From an uncultured Oscillospiraceae bacterium (GTDB lineage Bacteria > Bacillota > Clostridia > Oscillospirales > Acutalibacteraceae): 31,870 bases of DNA. The notes below the pieces were generated by a model. It was not told where the DNA came from and did no database searches. It worked only from the letters and a program-made list of their open reading frames with translations. Within the stretch, counting starts at the first letter, position 1; each line of letters begins with the position of its first letter. This document shows positions 23,725 through 31,495 of the stretch, piece after piece. The position numbers and the translations under genes are program-made. The stretch spans positions 1 through 31,870 of the forward strand of contig UQFL01000019.1 in the NCBI GenBank assembly GCA_900540305.1, read 5' to 3'.

Positions 23725-24264
23725 TTATTTCTTACCTGTTTTGCCTTCCTTGCGGCGGATATGCTCTTCAGCATACTTGATGCCCTTGCCCTTATACGGC
23801 TCAGGAGGTCTCTTCTCACGAACCTGAGCAGCAAACTGACCAACAGCCTGCTTATCTGCACCTGAAATAACAATCTGGTTAGCAGACGGACATTCAATCT
23901 TTACGCCTTCGGGGGCTGTCATAATTACCTGATGTGAGAAACCAAGGTTCATAACAAGGTTTGCGCCCTGCATCTGAACACGGTAACCAACACCGTTAAC
24001 TTCAAGAACTTTCTTGTAGCCGTTTGTTACACCTTCAACCATATTTGCGATGAGTGCACGAGTGAGACCGTGAAGGGCTCTGTTCTCTTTCTCATCGTTA
24101 GGTCTTGCAACATTAACCTCGCTGCCATCAACACTTACGCTGATATTCGGATGTTTATCCATTGTAAGAGTACCGTTCGGTCCTTTTACGGTAACAGTGT
24201 TGCCGTTGATTGAAAAATCAACGCCGGCAGGAATTGCGATTGGCTTTAAGCCTATACGAGACAT
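23725..24264 (-). CDS. rplF: Ribosomal protein uL6
   Basis: 50S protein near the factor-binding stalk base. The 179 residues hold two related domains. Recognisable are MSRIGLKPIAIPAGVDF, VTVKGPNGTLTMD, VNGVGYRVQMQG and the C-terminal RPPEPYKGKGIKYAEEHIRR. GGAGG is 10 bases from the ATG. Confidence 0.98.
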   Translation of the reverse strand: MSRIGLKPIAIPAGVDFSINGNTVTVKGPNGTLTMDKHPNISVSVDGSEVNVARPNDEKENRALHGLTRALIANMVEGVTNGYKKVLEVNGVGYRVQMQGANLVMNLGFSHQVIMTAPEGVKIECPSANQIVISGADKQAVGQFAAQVREKRPPEPYKGKGIKYAEEHIRRKEGKTGKK

Positions 24265-24279
24265 CCTAACTGCACCTCC

Positions 24280-24678
24280 TTACCAAACGAATGCCAATAC
24301 TTCGCCGCCAACATTCTGTTTGCGAGCTTCTTTATCGGTCATAATACCCTTTGAAGTTGAAATGATAGCAACTCCGAGGCCTTTCATAACCTTGGGCATA
24401 TCCTCAACATTTGAGTAGATACGGAGACCGGGCTTTGAAACCCTGCGAAGTCCAGTGATAACCTGTGACTTGCCTTCGCCGTATTTAAGTGTTACACGGA
24501 TAACGCCCTGTTTGTCGTCTTCAATAATTTTGTATGCTTTGATATAACCTTCATCAACAAGAATCTGAGCAATTGCCTTCTTCATGTTAGACGCAGGAAT
24601 ATCTACTGTATCGTGCTTAGCTGAATTAGCGTTACGAATTCTTGTAAGCATATCAGCGATTGGATCTGTAATATGCAT
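24280..24678 (-). CDS. rpsH: Ribosomal protein uS8
   Basis: Central-domain 16S rRNA binder of the 30S; in E. coli it also represses the spc operon. The 132 residues begin MHITDPIADMLTRIRNANSA and end with GLGVAIISTSKGIMTDKEAR...GGEVLAFVW, both diagnostic. Whether it regulates this cluster cannot be seen. Confidence 0.98.
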   Translation of the reverse strand: MHITDPIADMLTRIRNANSAKHDTVDIPASNMKKAIAQILVDEGYIKAYKIIEDDKQGVIRVTLKYGEGKSQVITGLRRVSKPGLRIYSNVEDMPKVMKGLGVAIISTSKGIMTDKEARKQNVGGEVLAFVW

Positions 24679-24717
24679 TGATATTTCCTCCTTATAAATT
24701 TAGCAATTTCTCGGTTC

Positions 24718-24903
24718 TTACCAAGAAGATTTTGTTACGCCGGGGATTTCGCCCTTATGAGCAAGTTCCCTGAAGCATATACGGCATACGCCATACTTAC
24801 GAAGATAAGCATGAGGTCTACCGCAGATTTTGCATCTGTTGTAAGCTCTTGTTGAGTACTTAGCAGGTTTAGCTGCCTTAACTTTCATAGATGTCTTTGC
24901 CAC
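24718..24903 (-). CDS. rpsN: Ribosomal protein uS14, type Z (zinc)
   Basis: The short 61-residue zinc-binding form of S14. Two cysteine pairs are in NRCKICGRPHAYLRKYGVCRICF, so it is the zinc-requiring paralogue and not the long C- form. It starts with GTG, 7 bases behind GGAGG, directly following rplE by 12 bases. Confidence 0.97.
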   Translation of the reverse strand: MAKTSMKVKAAKPAKYSTRAYNRCKICGRPHAYLRKYGVCRICFRELAHKGEIPGVTKSSW

Positions 24904-24915
24904 GATATTCCCTCC

Positions 24916-25458
24916 TTACTCTGCAAAGGGAGCGCCTAACAATTTAAGCAACTCTCTGCCTTCTTCGTCTGTATTTGCTGTTGTTACCATGATAATGTCC
25001 ATACCACGAACTTTATCAATCTTATCATAGTCGATTTCAGGGAAAATCAACTGCTCTTTGATACCCATAGCATAGTTGCCACGGCCATCGAAAGAGTTGG
25101 GGTTGATACCTCTGAAGTCACGAACTCTGGGAAGAGCAAGGTTGAAGAATCTGTCAAGGAATTCATACATCTTGTCTCCACGAAGAGTAACTTTAACACC
25201 GATCGGCATGCCTTCACGAAGCTTGAAGTTAGCAACTGACTTCTTAGCACGGCATACGATGGGTTTCTGACCTGAAATGATGCTTAAATCATTGATGATA
25301 GCATCTACAACTTTAGAATTTTCACGGGCTTCACCGCAACCAACATTGAGAACAATCTTGTCAAGCTTCGGGATTTGCATAACAGACTTGTACTCGAATT
25401 TCTTCATCAATGCAGGAGCGATTTCGCTCTTGTAGGCTTCTTTTAATCTTGCAGCCAT
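24916..25458 (-). CDS. rplE: Ribosomal protein uL5
   Basis: 50S protein that carries 5S rRNA and touches the P-site tRNA. The 180 residues include IPKLDKIVLNVGCGEA, ISGQKPIVCRAKKSVANFKLR, the LRGDKMYEFLDRF stretch and VRDFRGINPNSFDGRGNY, followed by KEQLIFPEIDYDKID. Length is normal. Confidence 0.98.
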   Translation of the reverse strand: MAARLKEAYKSEIAPALMKKFEYKSVMQIPKLDKIVLNVGCGEARENSKVVDAIINDLSIISGQKPIVCRAKKSVANFKLREGMPIGVKVTLRGDKMYEFLDRFFNLALPRVRDFRGINPNSFDGRGNYAMGIKEQLIFPEIDYDKIDKVRGMDIIMVTTANTDEEGRELLKLLGAPFAE

Positions 25459-25477
25459 TTGTTATGTCCTCCCTTAC

Positions 25478-25780
25478 TTAAAATTCTGCAGCGCACTGCT
25501 TGCATACGCGCTTGCCGTCTTTATGACCTACACGGGTAGCTTTACCGCATTTGGGGCAAACAAGCTGAACTTTTGAAGCATAAAGAGCAGACTCAACTTC
25601 GATAAGACCGCCCTGATCACCCATCTTACGGGGCTTAACATGCTTTGTTACGATGTTTACCTTTTTAACGATAACTTTACCCTCTTTGGGGCTAACAGCG
25701 ATTACTTCGCCCTTAACGCCTTTTGATTTACCGCTGAGTACCATAACGGTATCGCCGGTTTTAACAAACATTTTACTCAT
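25478..25780 (-). CDS. rplX: Ribosomal protein uL24, with zinc ribbon
   Basis: Early-assembly 50S protein. The 100 residues start with a KOW motif (VKTGDTVMVLSGKSKGVKG) and end in a cysteine ribbon (CPKCGKATRVGH...CKQC) that should bind zinc. MSKMFVKTG gives the start; GGAGG is 9 bases ahead. Confidence 0.98.
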   Translation of the reverse strand: MSKMFVKTGDTVMVLSGKSKGVKGEVIAVSPKEGKVIVKKVNIVTKHVKPRKMGDQGGLIEVESALYASKVQLVCPKCGKATRVGHKDGKRVCKQCAAEF

Positions 25781-25795
25781 TATCGTGCACCTCCA

Positions 25796-26164
25796 TTAAA
25801 GTACTTCCGGAGCGAGTGAGAGAATCTTCATATAATCCTTATCACGAAGCTCTCTTGCTACGGGTCCAAATATACGGGTGCCACGAGGAGTTTTATCCTC
25901 TTTAATAATTACGGCAGCATTTTCATCAAAACGAATGTACTGACCGTCGTCACGACGTACACCTTTAGTTGTACGAACGATGACTGCTTTAACAACTTCG
26001 CCTTTTTTAACAACGCCGTTGGGAGCAGCTTTCTTAACGGAAGCAACGATTACATCGCCGATATTTGCATATCTTCTTCCTGAGCCGCCGAGAACGCGGA
26101 TGCAAAGAAGCTCTTTAGCACCTGTGTTGTCTGCTACTTTAAGACGACTTTCCTGTTGTATCAC
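25796..26164 (-). CDS. rplN: Ribosomal protein uL14
   Basis: 50S protein at the subunit interface. The 122 residues begin with V(M)IQQESRLKVADNTGAKEL and contain IRVLGGSGRRYANIGD and RGTRIFGPVARELRDK. The start is GTG at 26164, 8 bases behind GGAGG, which gives the canonical N-terminus; an open frame 11 codons longer is not homologous. In E. coli this gene opens the spc operon, and here too it follows an unusually long gap. Confidence 0.97.
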   Translation of the reverse strand: MIQQESRLKVADNTGAKELLCIRVLGGSGRRYANIGDVIVASVKKAAPNGVVKKGEVVKAVIVRTTKGVRRDDGQYIRFDENAAVIIKEDKTPRGTRIFGPVARELRDKDYMKILSLAPEVL

Positions 26165-26182
26165 AGCTTTTTCCTCCTTCGT

Positions 26183-26212
26183 ACTGCAAAATAACACTTT
26201 GCATCTTGCAGT
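26183..26212 (-). other. Inverted repeat in the rpsQ-rplN gap
   Basis: ACTGCAA and TTGCAGT form 7-bp arms around 16 bases, just upstream of the rplN ribosome binding site. The rest of this 96-base gap is AT-rich; a weak promoter (TTTACA, 18 bases, TTTAAT at 26251-26222 on minus) is possible but unconvincing. Confidence 0.4.
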
Positions 26213-26260
26213 TATTATTTTATTAAACTAATTTATAAAAGCGTTTGTAAATCGTAATGA

Positions 26261-26518
26261 TTACTTTGCCTTTTCGATAATGTTAACAACACGCCATCTC
26301 TTGTCCTTGCTCATGGGGCGGGTCTCCATAATGAGAACCTTATCGCCTACACCGCAAGTATTGTTTTCGTCGTGTGCTTTGTACTTAACTGTACGGTTAA
26401 TGATTTTGCCGTAAAGCGGATGACGAACTCTGTCCTTGATTGTTACAACAACAGTTTTGTCCATCTTATCGCTTGATACGATACCAACTCTTGTTTTTCT
26501 GAGGTTTCTTTCGCTCAT
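26261..26518 (-). CDS. rpsQ: Ribosomal protein uS17
   Basis: OB-fold 16S rRNA binder of 85 residues. It shows RKTRVGIVSSDKMDKTVVVT, HPLYGKIINRTVKYKAHDE and IMETRPMSKDKRWRVV. It ends the S10-like half of the cluster and is followed by a 96-base gap. Confidence 0.98.
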   Translation of the reverse strand: MSERNLRKTRVGIVSSDKMDKTVVVTIKDRVRHPLYGKIINRTVKYKAHDENNTCGVGDKVLIMETRPMSKDKRWRVVNIIEKAK

Positions 26519-26536
26519 TATAAACTACCTCCTATT

Positions 26537-26740
26537 TTAAGAATTTGCGTCTGCAAGTTCGATTTCTCTCTCAACAGTCTTGATGCGAGCGATATCTTTT
26601 CTTACAGCTTTGATTCTCATCGGGTTGTCGAGCTGGTTGATAGCCTGCTGGAAATGAAGATTGAAAAGTTCTTCCTTAAGCTCTTTAAGCTTTGCTGCAC
26701 GCTGATCTGCGCTTAAAGCTTTGATTTCTGCTGCTTTCAT
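26537..26740 (-). CDS. rpmC: Ribosomal protein uL29
   Basis: Two-helix 50S protein of 67 residues at the tunnel exit, where trigger factor and SRP dock in part. It has LKELKEELFNLHFQQAINQL and KAVRKDIARIKTVERE. The ATG overlaps the rplP stop by one base (TAATG), and its GGGAGG lies in the end of rplP, so translation is likely coupled. Confidence 0.98.
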   Translation of the reverse strand: MKAAEIKALSADQRAAKLKELKEELFNLHFQQAINQLDNPMRIKAVRKDIARIKTVEREIELADANS

Positions 26741-27162
26741 TACTGCTCGCCTCCCTCTTCTTTAACTACGAATTTGCATTTGATAGGAAGTTTGTTTGCT
26801 GCAAGACGCATAGCCTCACGAGCAACAACCTCATCTACACCGCCGAGCTCAAACATAACTCTGCCCGGCTTAACTACTGCTACCCAGTAGTCAACATTAC
26901 CTTTACCTTTACCCATACGGGTATCAGCAGGTCTTGCAGTGATCGGCTTGTCGGGGAAAATCTTAATCCAAACTTGACCGCCACGCTTTGTATAACGAGT
27001 CATAGCAATACGGGCTGCTTCAATCTGAGCTGCTGTAATCCAGCATGGCTCAGTAGCCTGAAGACCGAACTGACCGTATGTTACTTTATTGCCTCTCGTA
27101 GCTTCACCGGTCATACGACCTCTGTGCTGCTTACGATGCTTAACACGCTTTGGTAAGAGCAT
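26740..27162 (-). CDS. rplP: Ribosomal protein uL16
   Basis: 50S protein next to the A-site tRNA and peptidyl transferase centre. The 140 residues start MLLPKRVKHRKQHRGRMTGE and include GLQATEPCWITAAQIEAARI, KIFPDKPITARPADTRMGKG and KGNVDYWVAVVKPG. Its ATG overlaps the rpsC stop by one base. Confidence 0.98.
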   Translation of the reverse strand: MLLPKRVKHRKQHRGRMTGEATRGNKVTYGQFGLQATEPCWITAAQIEAARIAMTRYTKRGGQVWIKIFPDKPITARPADTRMGKGKGNVDYWVAVVKPGRVMFELGGVDEVVAREAMRLAANKLPIKCKFVVKEEGGEQ

Positions 27163-27881
27163 TACTGTTTTCCTCCTTCCTTACGCTTGCCGCCATCTCT
27201 GCGACGGGAATTGTTTGTTCTTCTCTGGGGCTTATTTCTGCTTTCACGAAGAACTTCACCTTGATAGATCCATGTCTTAACACCGATGCGGCCATAAGTT
27301 GTAGCAGCTTCTGCTGTGCCGTAGTCAATGTCAGCACGGATTGTCTGAAGCGGAATTGTACCTTCCTTGTATGTTTCAGAACGAGCGATTTCTGCACCGC
27401 CGATACGACCTGAAACCTGAACTTTGATACCACGAGCGCCGAGTCTCATTGTATTACGGATAGCCTGCTTAACTGCACGGCGGAATGATACACGCTTTTC
27501 GAGCTGAGTAGCAATGCTCTGAGCAACGAGTGTAGCGTTGAGATCGGGCTGCTTGATTTCAATGATGTTGATGAATACTTCGTCGTTCTTTTTGCCGAGC
27601 TTCTTAGCGCAAATTGCTTTAAGCTTTTCAATCTCTGCACCCTGCTTACCGATAACCATACCGGGCTTTGCACAGTGGATGTTGATTCTTACGCGCTTTG
27701 CGTCACGCTCGATTTCTACTTTGGGAACACCTGCGCTCTTAAGAGTGTCAAGAAGATATTTACGAAGATTGTAATCTTCGATAAGAATATCGCCGAACTC
27801 ACCCTTCTTTGCATACCAGCGAGAGTCCCAGTTTTTAATAACGCCGATTCTTAAACCGGTAGGATTACATTTCTGTCCCAT
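27162..27881 (-). CDS. rpsC: Ribosomal protein uS3
   Basis: 30S head protein with mRNA helicase role at the entry tunnel. The 239 residues hold an N-terminal KH domain (GMVIGKQGAEIEKLKAI) and a C-terminal domain with SFRRAVKQAIRNTMRLGA and RIGGAEIARSE. The basic C-terminal tail is RRTNNSRRRDGGKRKEGGKQ. Start MGQKCNPTGLRIG is canonical. Confidence 0.98.
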   Translation of the reverse strand: MGQKCNPTGLRIGVIKNWDSRWYAKKGEFGDILIEDYNLRKYLLDTLKSAGVPKVEIERDAKRVRINIHCAKPGMVIGKQGAEIEKLKAICAKKLGKKNDEVFINIIEIKQPDLNATLVAQSIATQLEKRVSFRRAVKQAIRNTMRLGARGIKVQVSGRIGGAEIARSETYKEGTIPLQTIRADIDYGTAEAATTYGRIGVKTWIYQGEVLRESRNKPQRRTNNSRRRDGGKRKEGGKQ

Positions 27882-27899
27882 TTAACTTTTCCTCCTCGC

Positions 27900-28238
27900 T
27901 TAGTCTTCCATTTCCTTAACGGTAATGGTGATGTGTGATGTTCTCTTATTGATTCTGTAAGCTCTGCCCCGAGCTCTGGGCTGAATGCGCTTGAGTGTGG
28001 GGCCTGCTGTTACATTGCAGTAGCTTACATATAATCTTGATACGTCCATATTGTTATTGTTTTCAGCGTTTGCGATAGCTGACTTAAGAACCTTCATAAG
28101 AGGCTCAGTAGCAGCCTTCGGTGTGTGCTTAAGAATAGCCATAGCCTTGTCGCACGGCTGATTTCTGATTAAATCAAGAACAATCTGCACCTTTCTGGGA
28201 GAAATACGAACGTATGTTGCTTTAGCTGTTGCTTCCAT
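27900..28238 (-). CDS. rplV: Ribosomal protein uL22
   Basis: 50S protein lining the exit tunnel; its beta hairpin is a site of macrolide resistance changes. The 112 residues include YVRISPRKVQIVLDLIRNQ, then the hairpin region TAGPTLKRIQPRARGRAYR and the end RTSHITITVKEMED. No insertion is seen in the hairpin. Confidence 0.98.
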   Translation of the reverse strand: MEATAKATYVRISPRKVQIVLDLIRNQPCDKAMAILKHTPKAATEPLMKVLKSAIANAENNNNMDVSRLYVSYCNVTAGPTLKRIQPRARGRAYRINKRTSHITITVKEMED

Positions 28239-28256
28239 AGTTTATTCTCCTTTCGA

Positions 28257-28529
28257 TTACTTAGATGTCTTTGAGCCTGCGTGGCCGCGGAATGTTCTTG
28301 TCGGTGCGAATTCACCGAGCTTGTGTCCAACCATATCCTCAGTAACATATACCGGAACATGCTTTCTTCCGTCATGAACAGCAAATGTGTGTCCTACGAA
28401 TTCAGGGAAGATTGTTGAACTTCTGGACCAGGTCTTGATAACCTGCTTATCGCCCTTTTCGTTAAGAGCAACAACTTTCTTATAAAGGCTTTCTTCTACA
28501 TAAGGGCCTTTTTTAGTACTTCTACTCAT
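28257..28529 (-). CDS. rpsS: Ribosomal protein uS19
   Basis: 30S head protein forming bridges with the 50S. The 90 residues read MSRSTKKGPYVEESLYKKV, then RSSTIFPEFVGHTFAVHDGR and GHKLGEFAPTRTFRGHAG. The GGAG site is 8 bases from the ATG. Confidence 0.98.
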   Translation of the reverse strand: MSRSTKKGPYVEESLYKKVVALNEKGDKQVIKTWSRSSTIFPEFVGHTFAVHDGRKHVPVYVTEDMVGHKLGEFAPTRTFRGHAGSKTSK

Positions 28530-28548
28530 TTAATCTTCTCCTTTCTTC

Positions 28549-29382
28549 TTATTTACCGTTACGACGTCTTACGATCATCTTGTTAGAAGCCTTCTTCTTG
28601 TTACGTGTCTTATAACCAAGAGCGGGCTTGCCCCAAGGTGTAACAGGGCCGGGACGACCGATGGGTGACTTACCTTCACCACCACCATGGGGGTGGTCAT
28701 TCGGGTTCATAACAGAACCACGAACTGTGGGTCTCCAACCCATGTTGCGCTTACGGCCGGCTTTACCGATTTTAACATTAGCGTGATCTGTGTTGCCAAC
28801 AACACCGATTGTAGCCATGCAGTCAACGGGAACATTGCGAAGCTCGCCTGAAGGAAGTCTCAAAAGAGCGTAAGAACCTTCGATAGCCATGAGCTGTGCG
28901 CTGTTACCAGCTGAACGAGCAAGCTGTGCGCCTCTGCCGGGATAAAGCTCTACATTATGGATAACAGTACCAACCGGGATGTTCTTGAGCGGAAGAGCGT
29001 TACCAGCTACGATGTCTGCGTTAGGACCAGCAACAACTGTTGCGCCGATCTTAAGACCTTCGGGAGCTGTGATGTAGCTCTTTGTTCCATCCTCATACTG
29101 AATAAGAGCAATATGAGCTGAACGGTTGGGATCGTATTCGATTGTTTTTACCGTTGCGGGCATATCGAATTTCTGTCTCTTGAAATCGATAACACGGTAT
29201 TTTCTTCTGTTTCCGCCGCCGCGATGACGAACGGTGATTCTTCCGTATGAGTTACGGCCTGACTTCTTGCTGATAGGCTCAAGCAATGATCTTTCAGGAG
29301 CAACTTTAGAGAGGGAAGAATAATCTGTAACCGACATATTTCTTCTTGAAGGAGTAGTCGGCTTATAATTCTTAATAGCCAT
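28549..29382 (-). CDS. rplB: Ribosomal protein uL2
   Basis: Large 50S protein needed for subunit joining and peptidyl transfer. The 277 residues begin MAIKNYKPTTPSRRNMSVTD and include RHRGGGNRRKYRVIDF, and the conserved C-terminal block with MNPNDHPHGGGEGKSPIGRP whose His is essential for activity. The ATG at 29382 gives the canonical start; an extension of 14 codons is rejected. It is preceded by an unusually long 102-base gap. Confidence 0.98.
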   Translation of the reverse strand: MAIKNYKPTTPSRRNMSVTDYSSLSKVAPERSLLEPISKKSGRNSYGRITVRHRGGGNRRKYRVIDFKRQKFDMPATVKTIEYDPNRSAHIALIQYEDGTKSYITAPEGLKIGATVVAGPNADIVAGNALPLKNIPVGTVIHNVELYPGRGAQLARSAGNSAQLMAIEGSYALLRLPSGELRNVPVDCMATIGVVGNTDHANVKIGKAGRKRNMGWRPTVRGSVMNPNDHPHGGGEGKSPIGRPGPVTPWGKPALGYKTRNKKKASNKMIVRRRNGK

Positions 29383-29411
29383 TATTATTTTTCCTTTCTG
29401 AATAACTTTGC

Positions 29412-29429
29412 GAAGGGATGGCACCCTTC
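29412..29429 (-). other. Hairpin in the rplW-rplB gap
   Basis: GAAGGG pairs perfectly with CCCTTC around TGCCAT on the minus strand, 30 bases before rplB. There is no T-run. The 102-base gap is long for this part of the cluster and holds no gene; it may carry a translational control or RNA processing site for rplB. Confidence 0.5.
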
Positions 29430-29484
29430 ATACCTCATCATCCGAAATTTCTCTTTTGCTATACTATATATAAATAGGAAGCGC

Positions 29485-29781
29485 TTACATCATATCGTTG
29501 AAGAACTCAATTTCCTTTGAATCTTCAGTGAGTGTTACGATTGCTTTCTTCCAAGAAGGAGTGTAACCAGTGTTTACACCCTGGCGGCGCATACGGCCGC
29601 GAACATTGATTGTGTTAACCTTAGCAACTTTTGTGCCGGGGAAAACCTCTTCAACTGCCTTTGCAATCTCAATCTTGTTTGCATCCTTGGCAACTTTGAA
29701 GGTATATTTTTTCATCATAAGACCGGTCATTGACTCTTCAGTGATGATCGGCTTGAGGATAATATCCTGAGCAGCTTTCAT
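29485..29781 (-). CDS. rplW: Ribosomal protein uL23
   Basis: 50S protein at the tunnel exit that docks trigger factor and SRP. The 98 residues contain DIILKPIITEESM, YTFKVAKDANKIEIAKAVEE and NTINVRGRMRRQG. Its ATG overlaps the rplD stop by one base (TAATG), with AGGAGG in the last codons of rplD. Confidence 0.98.
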   Translation of the reverse strand: MKAAQDIILKPIITEESMTGLMMKKYTFKVAKDANKIEIAKAVEEVFPGTKVAKVNTINVRGRMRRQGVNTGYTPSWKKAIVTLTEDSKEIEFFNDMM

Positions 29782-30404
29782 TATGCATATACCTCCTCAA
29801 TTTTCTTTGCAGCGTCCTTAAGAACAACAAGGTTGTTGCAGTTAAGAATATCATAAACGCAAAGTGTGTTAACGGTTACTACCTTAACGCCTTCGATGTT
29901 ACGAGCGCTCTTGTAGATAACCTCGTTGTTTTCGGGGAGAACAAGAAGTACTTTCTTGCCTGTCTTAAGCTTATCGAACATCTCAACAACAGCTTTTGTT
30001 TTGATGCTTTCAAGCTCAATCTTGTTAACAACAAGCATCTCTGACTCTGCAACTTTTGAAGAAAGAGCAGATTTCATAGCGAGTCTCTTAACTTTCTTGT
30101 TAACATTAACTTTATATTTTCTGGGCTTGGGACCAAGAGCGATACCGCCGTGTGTCCACTGAGGGCTTCTGGTTGAACCCTGACGGGCACGACCTGTTCC
30201 CTTCTGTCTCCAGGGTTTTGCGCCGCCGCCTGATACTTCAGAACGAGTGAGAGTTGACTGCGTGCCCTGGCGCTGTGCAGCAAGATAGCTGACAACTGCG
30301 AGATGCATTGCATATCCGTTCGGCTCAATACCGAAAACTGAATCTGCAAGTTCCATTTTTGAAGTCTTGCGACCTTCCTGGTTGTAAACCTGAACCTGTG
30401 CCAT
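29781..30404 (-). CDS. rplD: Ribosomal protein uL4
   Basis: 50S protein whose extended loop lines the exit tunnel; in E. coli it also represses the S10 operon through the leader. The 207 residues include MAQVQVYNQEGRKTSKMELA, the tunnel loop around SEVSGGGAKPWRQKGTGRAR, then GSTRSPQWTHGGIALGPKPR. It is a natural candidate partner for the structured leader upstream of rpsJ, but nothing here proves that. Confidence 0.98.
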   Translation of the reverse strand: MAQVQVYNQEGRKTSKMELADSVFGIEPNGYAMHLAVVSYLAAQRQGTQSTLTRSEVSGGGAKPWRQKGTGRARQGSTRSPQWTHGGIALGPKPRKYKVNVNKKVKRLAMKSALSSKVAESEMLVVNKIELESIKTKAVVEMFDKLKTGKKVLLVLPENNEVIYKSARNIEGVKVVTVNTLCVYDILNCNNLVVLKDAAKKIEEVYA

Positions 30405-30421
30405 TTTTTTCTCTCCTTTCG

Positions 30422-31054
30422 TTAAGCTTTAACAGCGTCTGCAATAACAACAATTCCGCCCTTAGGACCGGGAATTGCGCCTTTGATTGCGATGAGGTTG
30501 TTTTCTGCGTCAACCTTAGCAACCATAAGGTTCTGGATTGTTACTGTTTCGTGACCGTAATGGCCTGCCATTTTTCTGCCCTTGAATACTCTTGAGGGGC
30601 TTGAGCACGCACCGAGTGAACCCTGGTGACGAGCGTTAGGACCAGTACCGTGAGTTTCACGGAGTCTTGAGAAGTTCCAGCGCTTGATTGCACCAGCTGT
30701 TCCGTGGCCCTTTGAAGTTCCCTTAACATCTACGATTTCGCCTTCAGCGAAAACATCAGCTTTAATGATATCGCCAACATTGATTGCTGAGCAATCTTCG
30801 AGACGGAACTCCTTAAGTGTTTTCTTGGGAGCAACATCGTTCTTAGCAAAGTGGCCTTTCATGGGCTTGTTAAGCTTTGAAACCTTAACATCGCCGAAGC
30901 CAACCTGAACTGCTTCGTAACCGTCGTTCTCCATTGTCTTTTTCTGGGTAACTACGCACGGACCTGCTTCAACAACGGTTACGGGGATTACCTTGCCGTT
31001 TTCGTCGAAGATCTGGGTCATGCCTATCTTCTTACCGATGAGACCTTTTTTCAT
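30422..31054 (-). CDS. rplC: Ribosomal protein uL3
   Basis: 50S protein with a loop reaching the peptidyl transferase centre. The 210 residues start MKKGLIGKKIGMTQIFDENG and hold VKGTSKGHGTAGAIKRWNF, RETHGTGPNARHQGSLGACS and MAGHYGHETVTIQNL. GGAGG lies 7 bases from the ATG. Confidence 0.98.
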   Translation of the reverse strand: MKKGLIGKKIGMTQIFDENGKVIPVTVVEAGPCVVTQKKTMENDGYEAVQVGFGDVKVSKLNKPMKGHFAKNDVAPKKTLKEFRLEDCSAINVGDIIKADVFAEGEIVDVKGTSKGHGTAGAIKRWNFSRLRETHGTGPNARHQGSLGACSSPSRVFKGRKMAGHYGHETVTIQNLMVAKVDAENNLIAIKGAIPGPKGGIVVIADAVKA

Positions 31055-31109
31055 ATTTTTTCCTCCTTGGTTATTGGTTGGTTTCCCAACTTGACCTCGT
31101 CAAGCGTGA

Positions 31110-31424
31110 TTATAATTTGATTTCGATGTCAACGCCTGCCGGGAGCTCAAGACTTGTCAAAGCTTCAACAGTTTTGTTTGAAGGTCTGAGAATGTCAATG
31201 AGTCTTTTGTGTGTTCTCTGTTCAAACTGTTCACGGCTGTCCTTATACTTGTGAACGGCACGAAGGATTGTAACTACTTCCTTTTCAGTGGGAAGCGGGA
31301 TAGGACCGCTTACCTGAGCACCTGTTGCTTTAGCAGTTTCAACAATCTTTTCAGAAGCCTGATCTACAAGGTTGTGGTCGTAGCCTTTAAGTCTGATACG
31401 GATCTTAACTTTGCTTGCTGCCAT
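31110..31424 (-). CDS. rpsJ: Ribosomal protein uS10
   Basis: 30S head protein (also the NusE antitermination partner of NusB). The 104 residues include IRIRLKGYDHNLVDQASEKI, GPIPLPTEKEVVTILRAVHK, and SREQFEQRTHKRLIDIL. First gene of the ribosomal cluster, preceded by a leader of about 317 nt; GGAGG is 8 bases from the ATG and just downstream of a hairpin. Confidence 0.99.
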   Translation of the reverse strand: MAASKVKIRIRLKGYDHNLVDQASEKIVETAKATGAQVSGPIPLPTEKEVVTILRAVHKYKDSREQFEQRTHKRLIDILRPSNKTVEALTSLELPAGVDIEIKL

Positions 31425-31438
31425 TTACTTTTCCTCCT

Positions 31439-31477
31439 GAAAAATATTGGTGCGAGACTTTACCGAATATTTTTTTC
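31439..31477 (-). promoter_or_regulatory. Hairpin abutting the rpsJ ribosome binding site
   Basis: On the minus strand GAAAAAAATATT and GG pair with CC and AATATTTTTC (about 12 pairs, small bulges, 12-base loop). It ends right before AGGAGG of rpsJ, so its folding could affect ribosome access. Confidence 0.6.
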
Positions 31478-31495
31478 CACCCACCCGTGTGTTTC

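Noticed and set aside
26222..26251. Internal promoter before rplN
   Set aside because: TTTACA with an 18-base spacer to TTTAAT is too poor a match in AT-rich DNA to list as a promoter feature.
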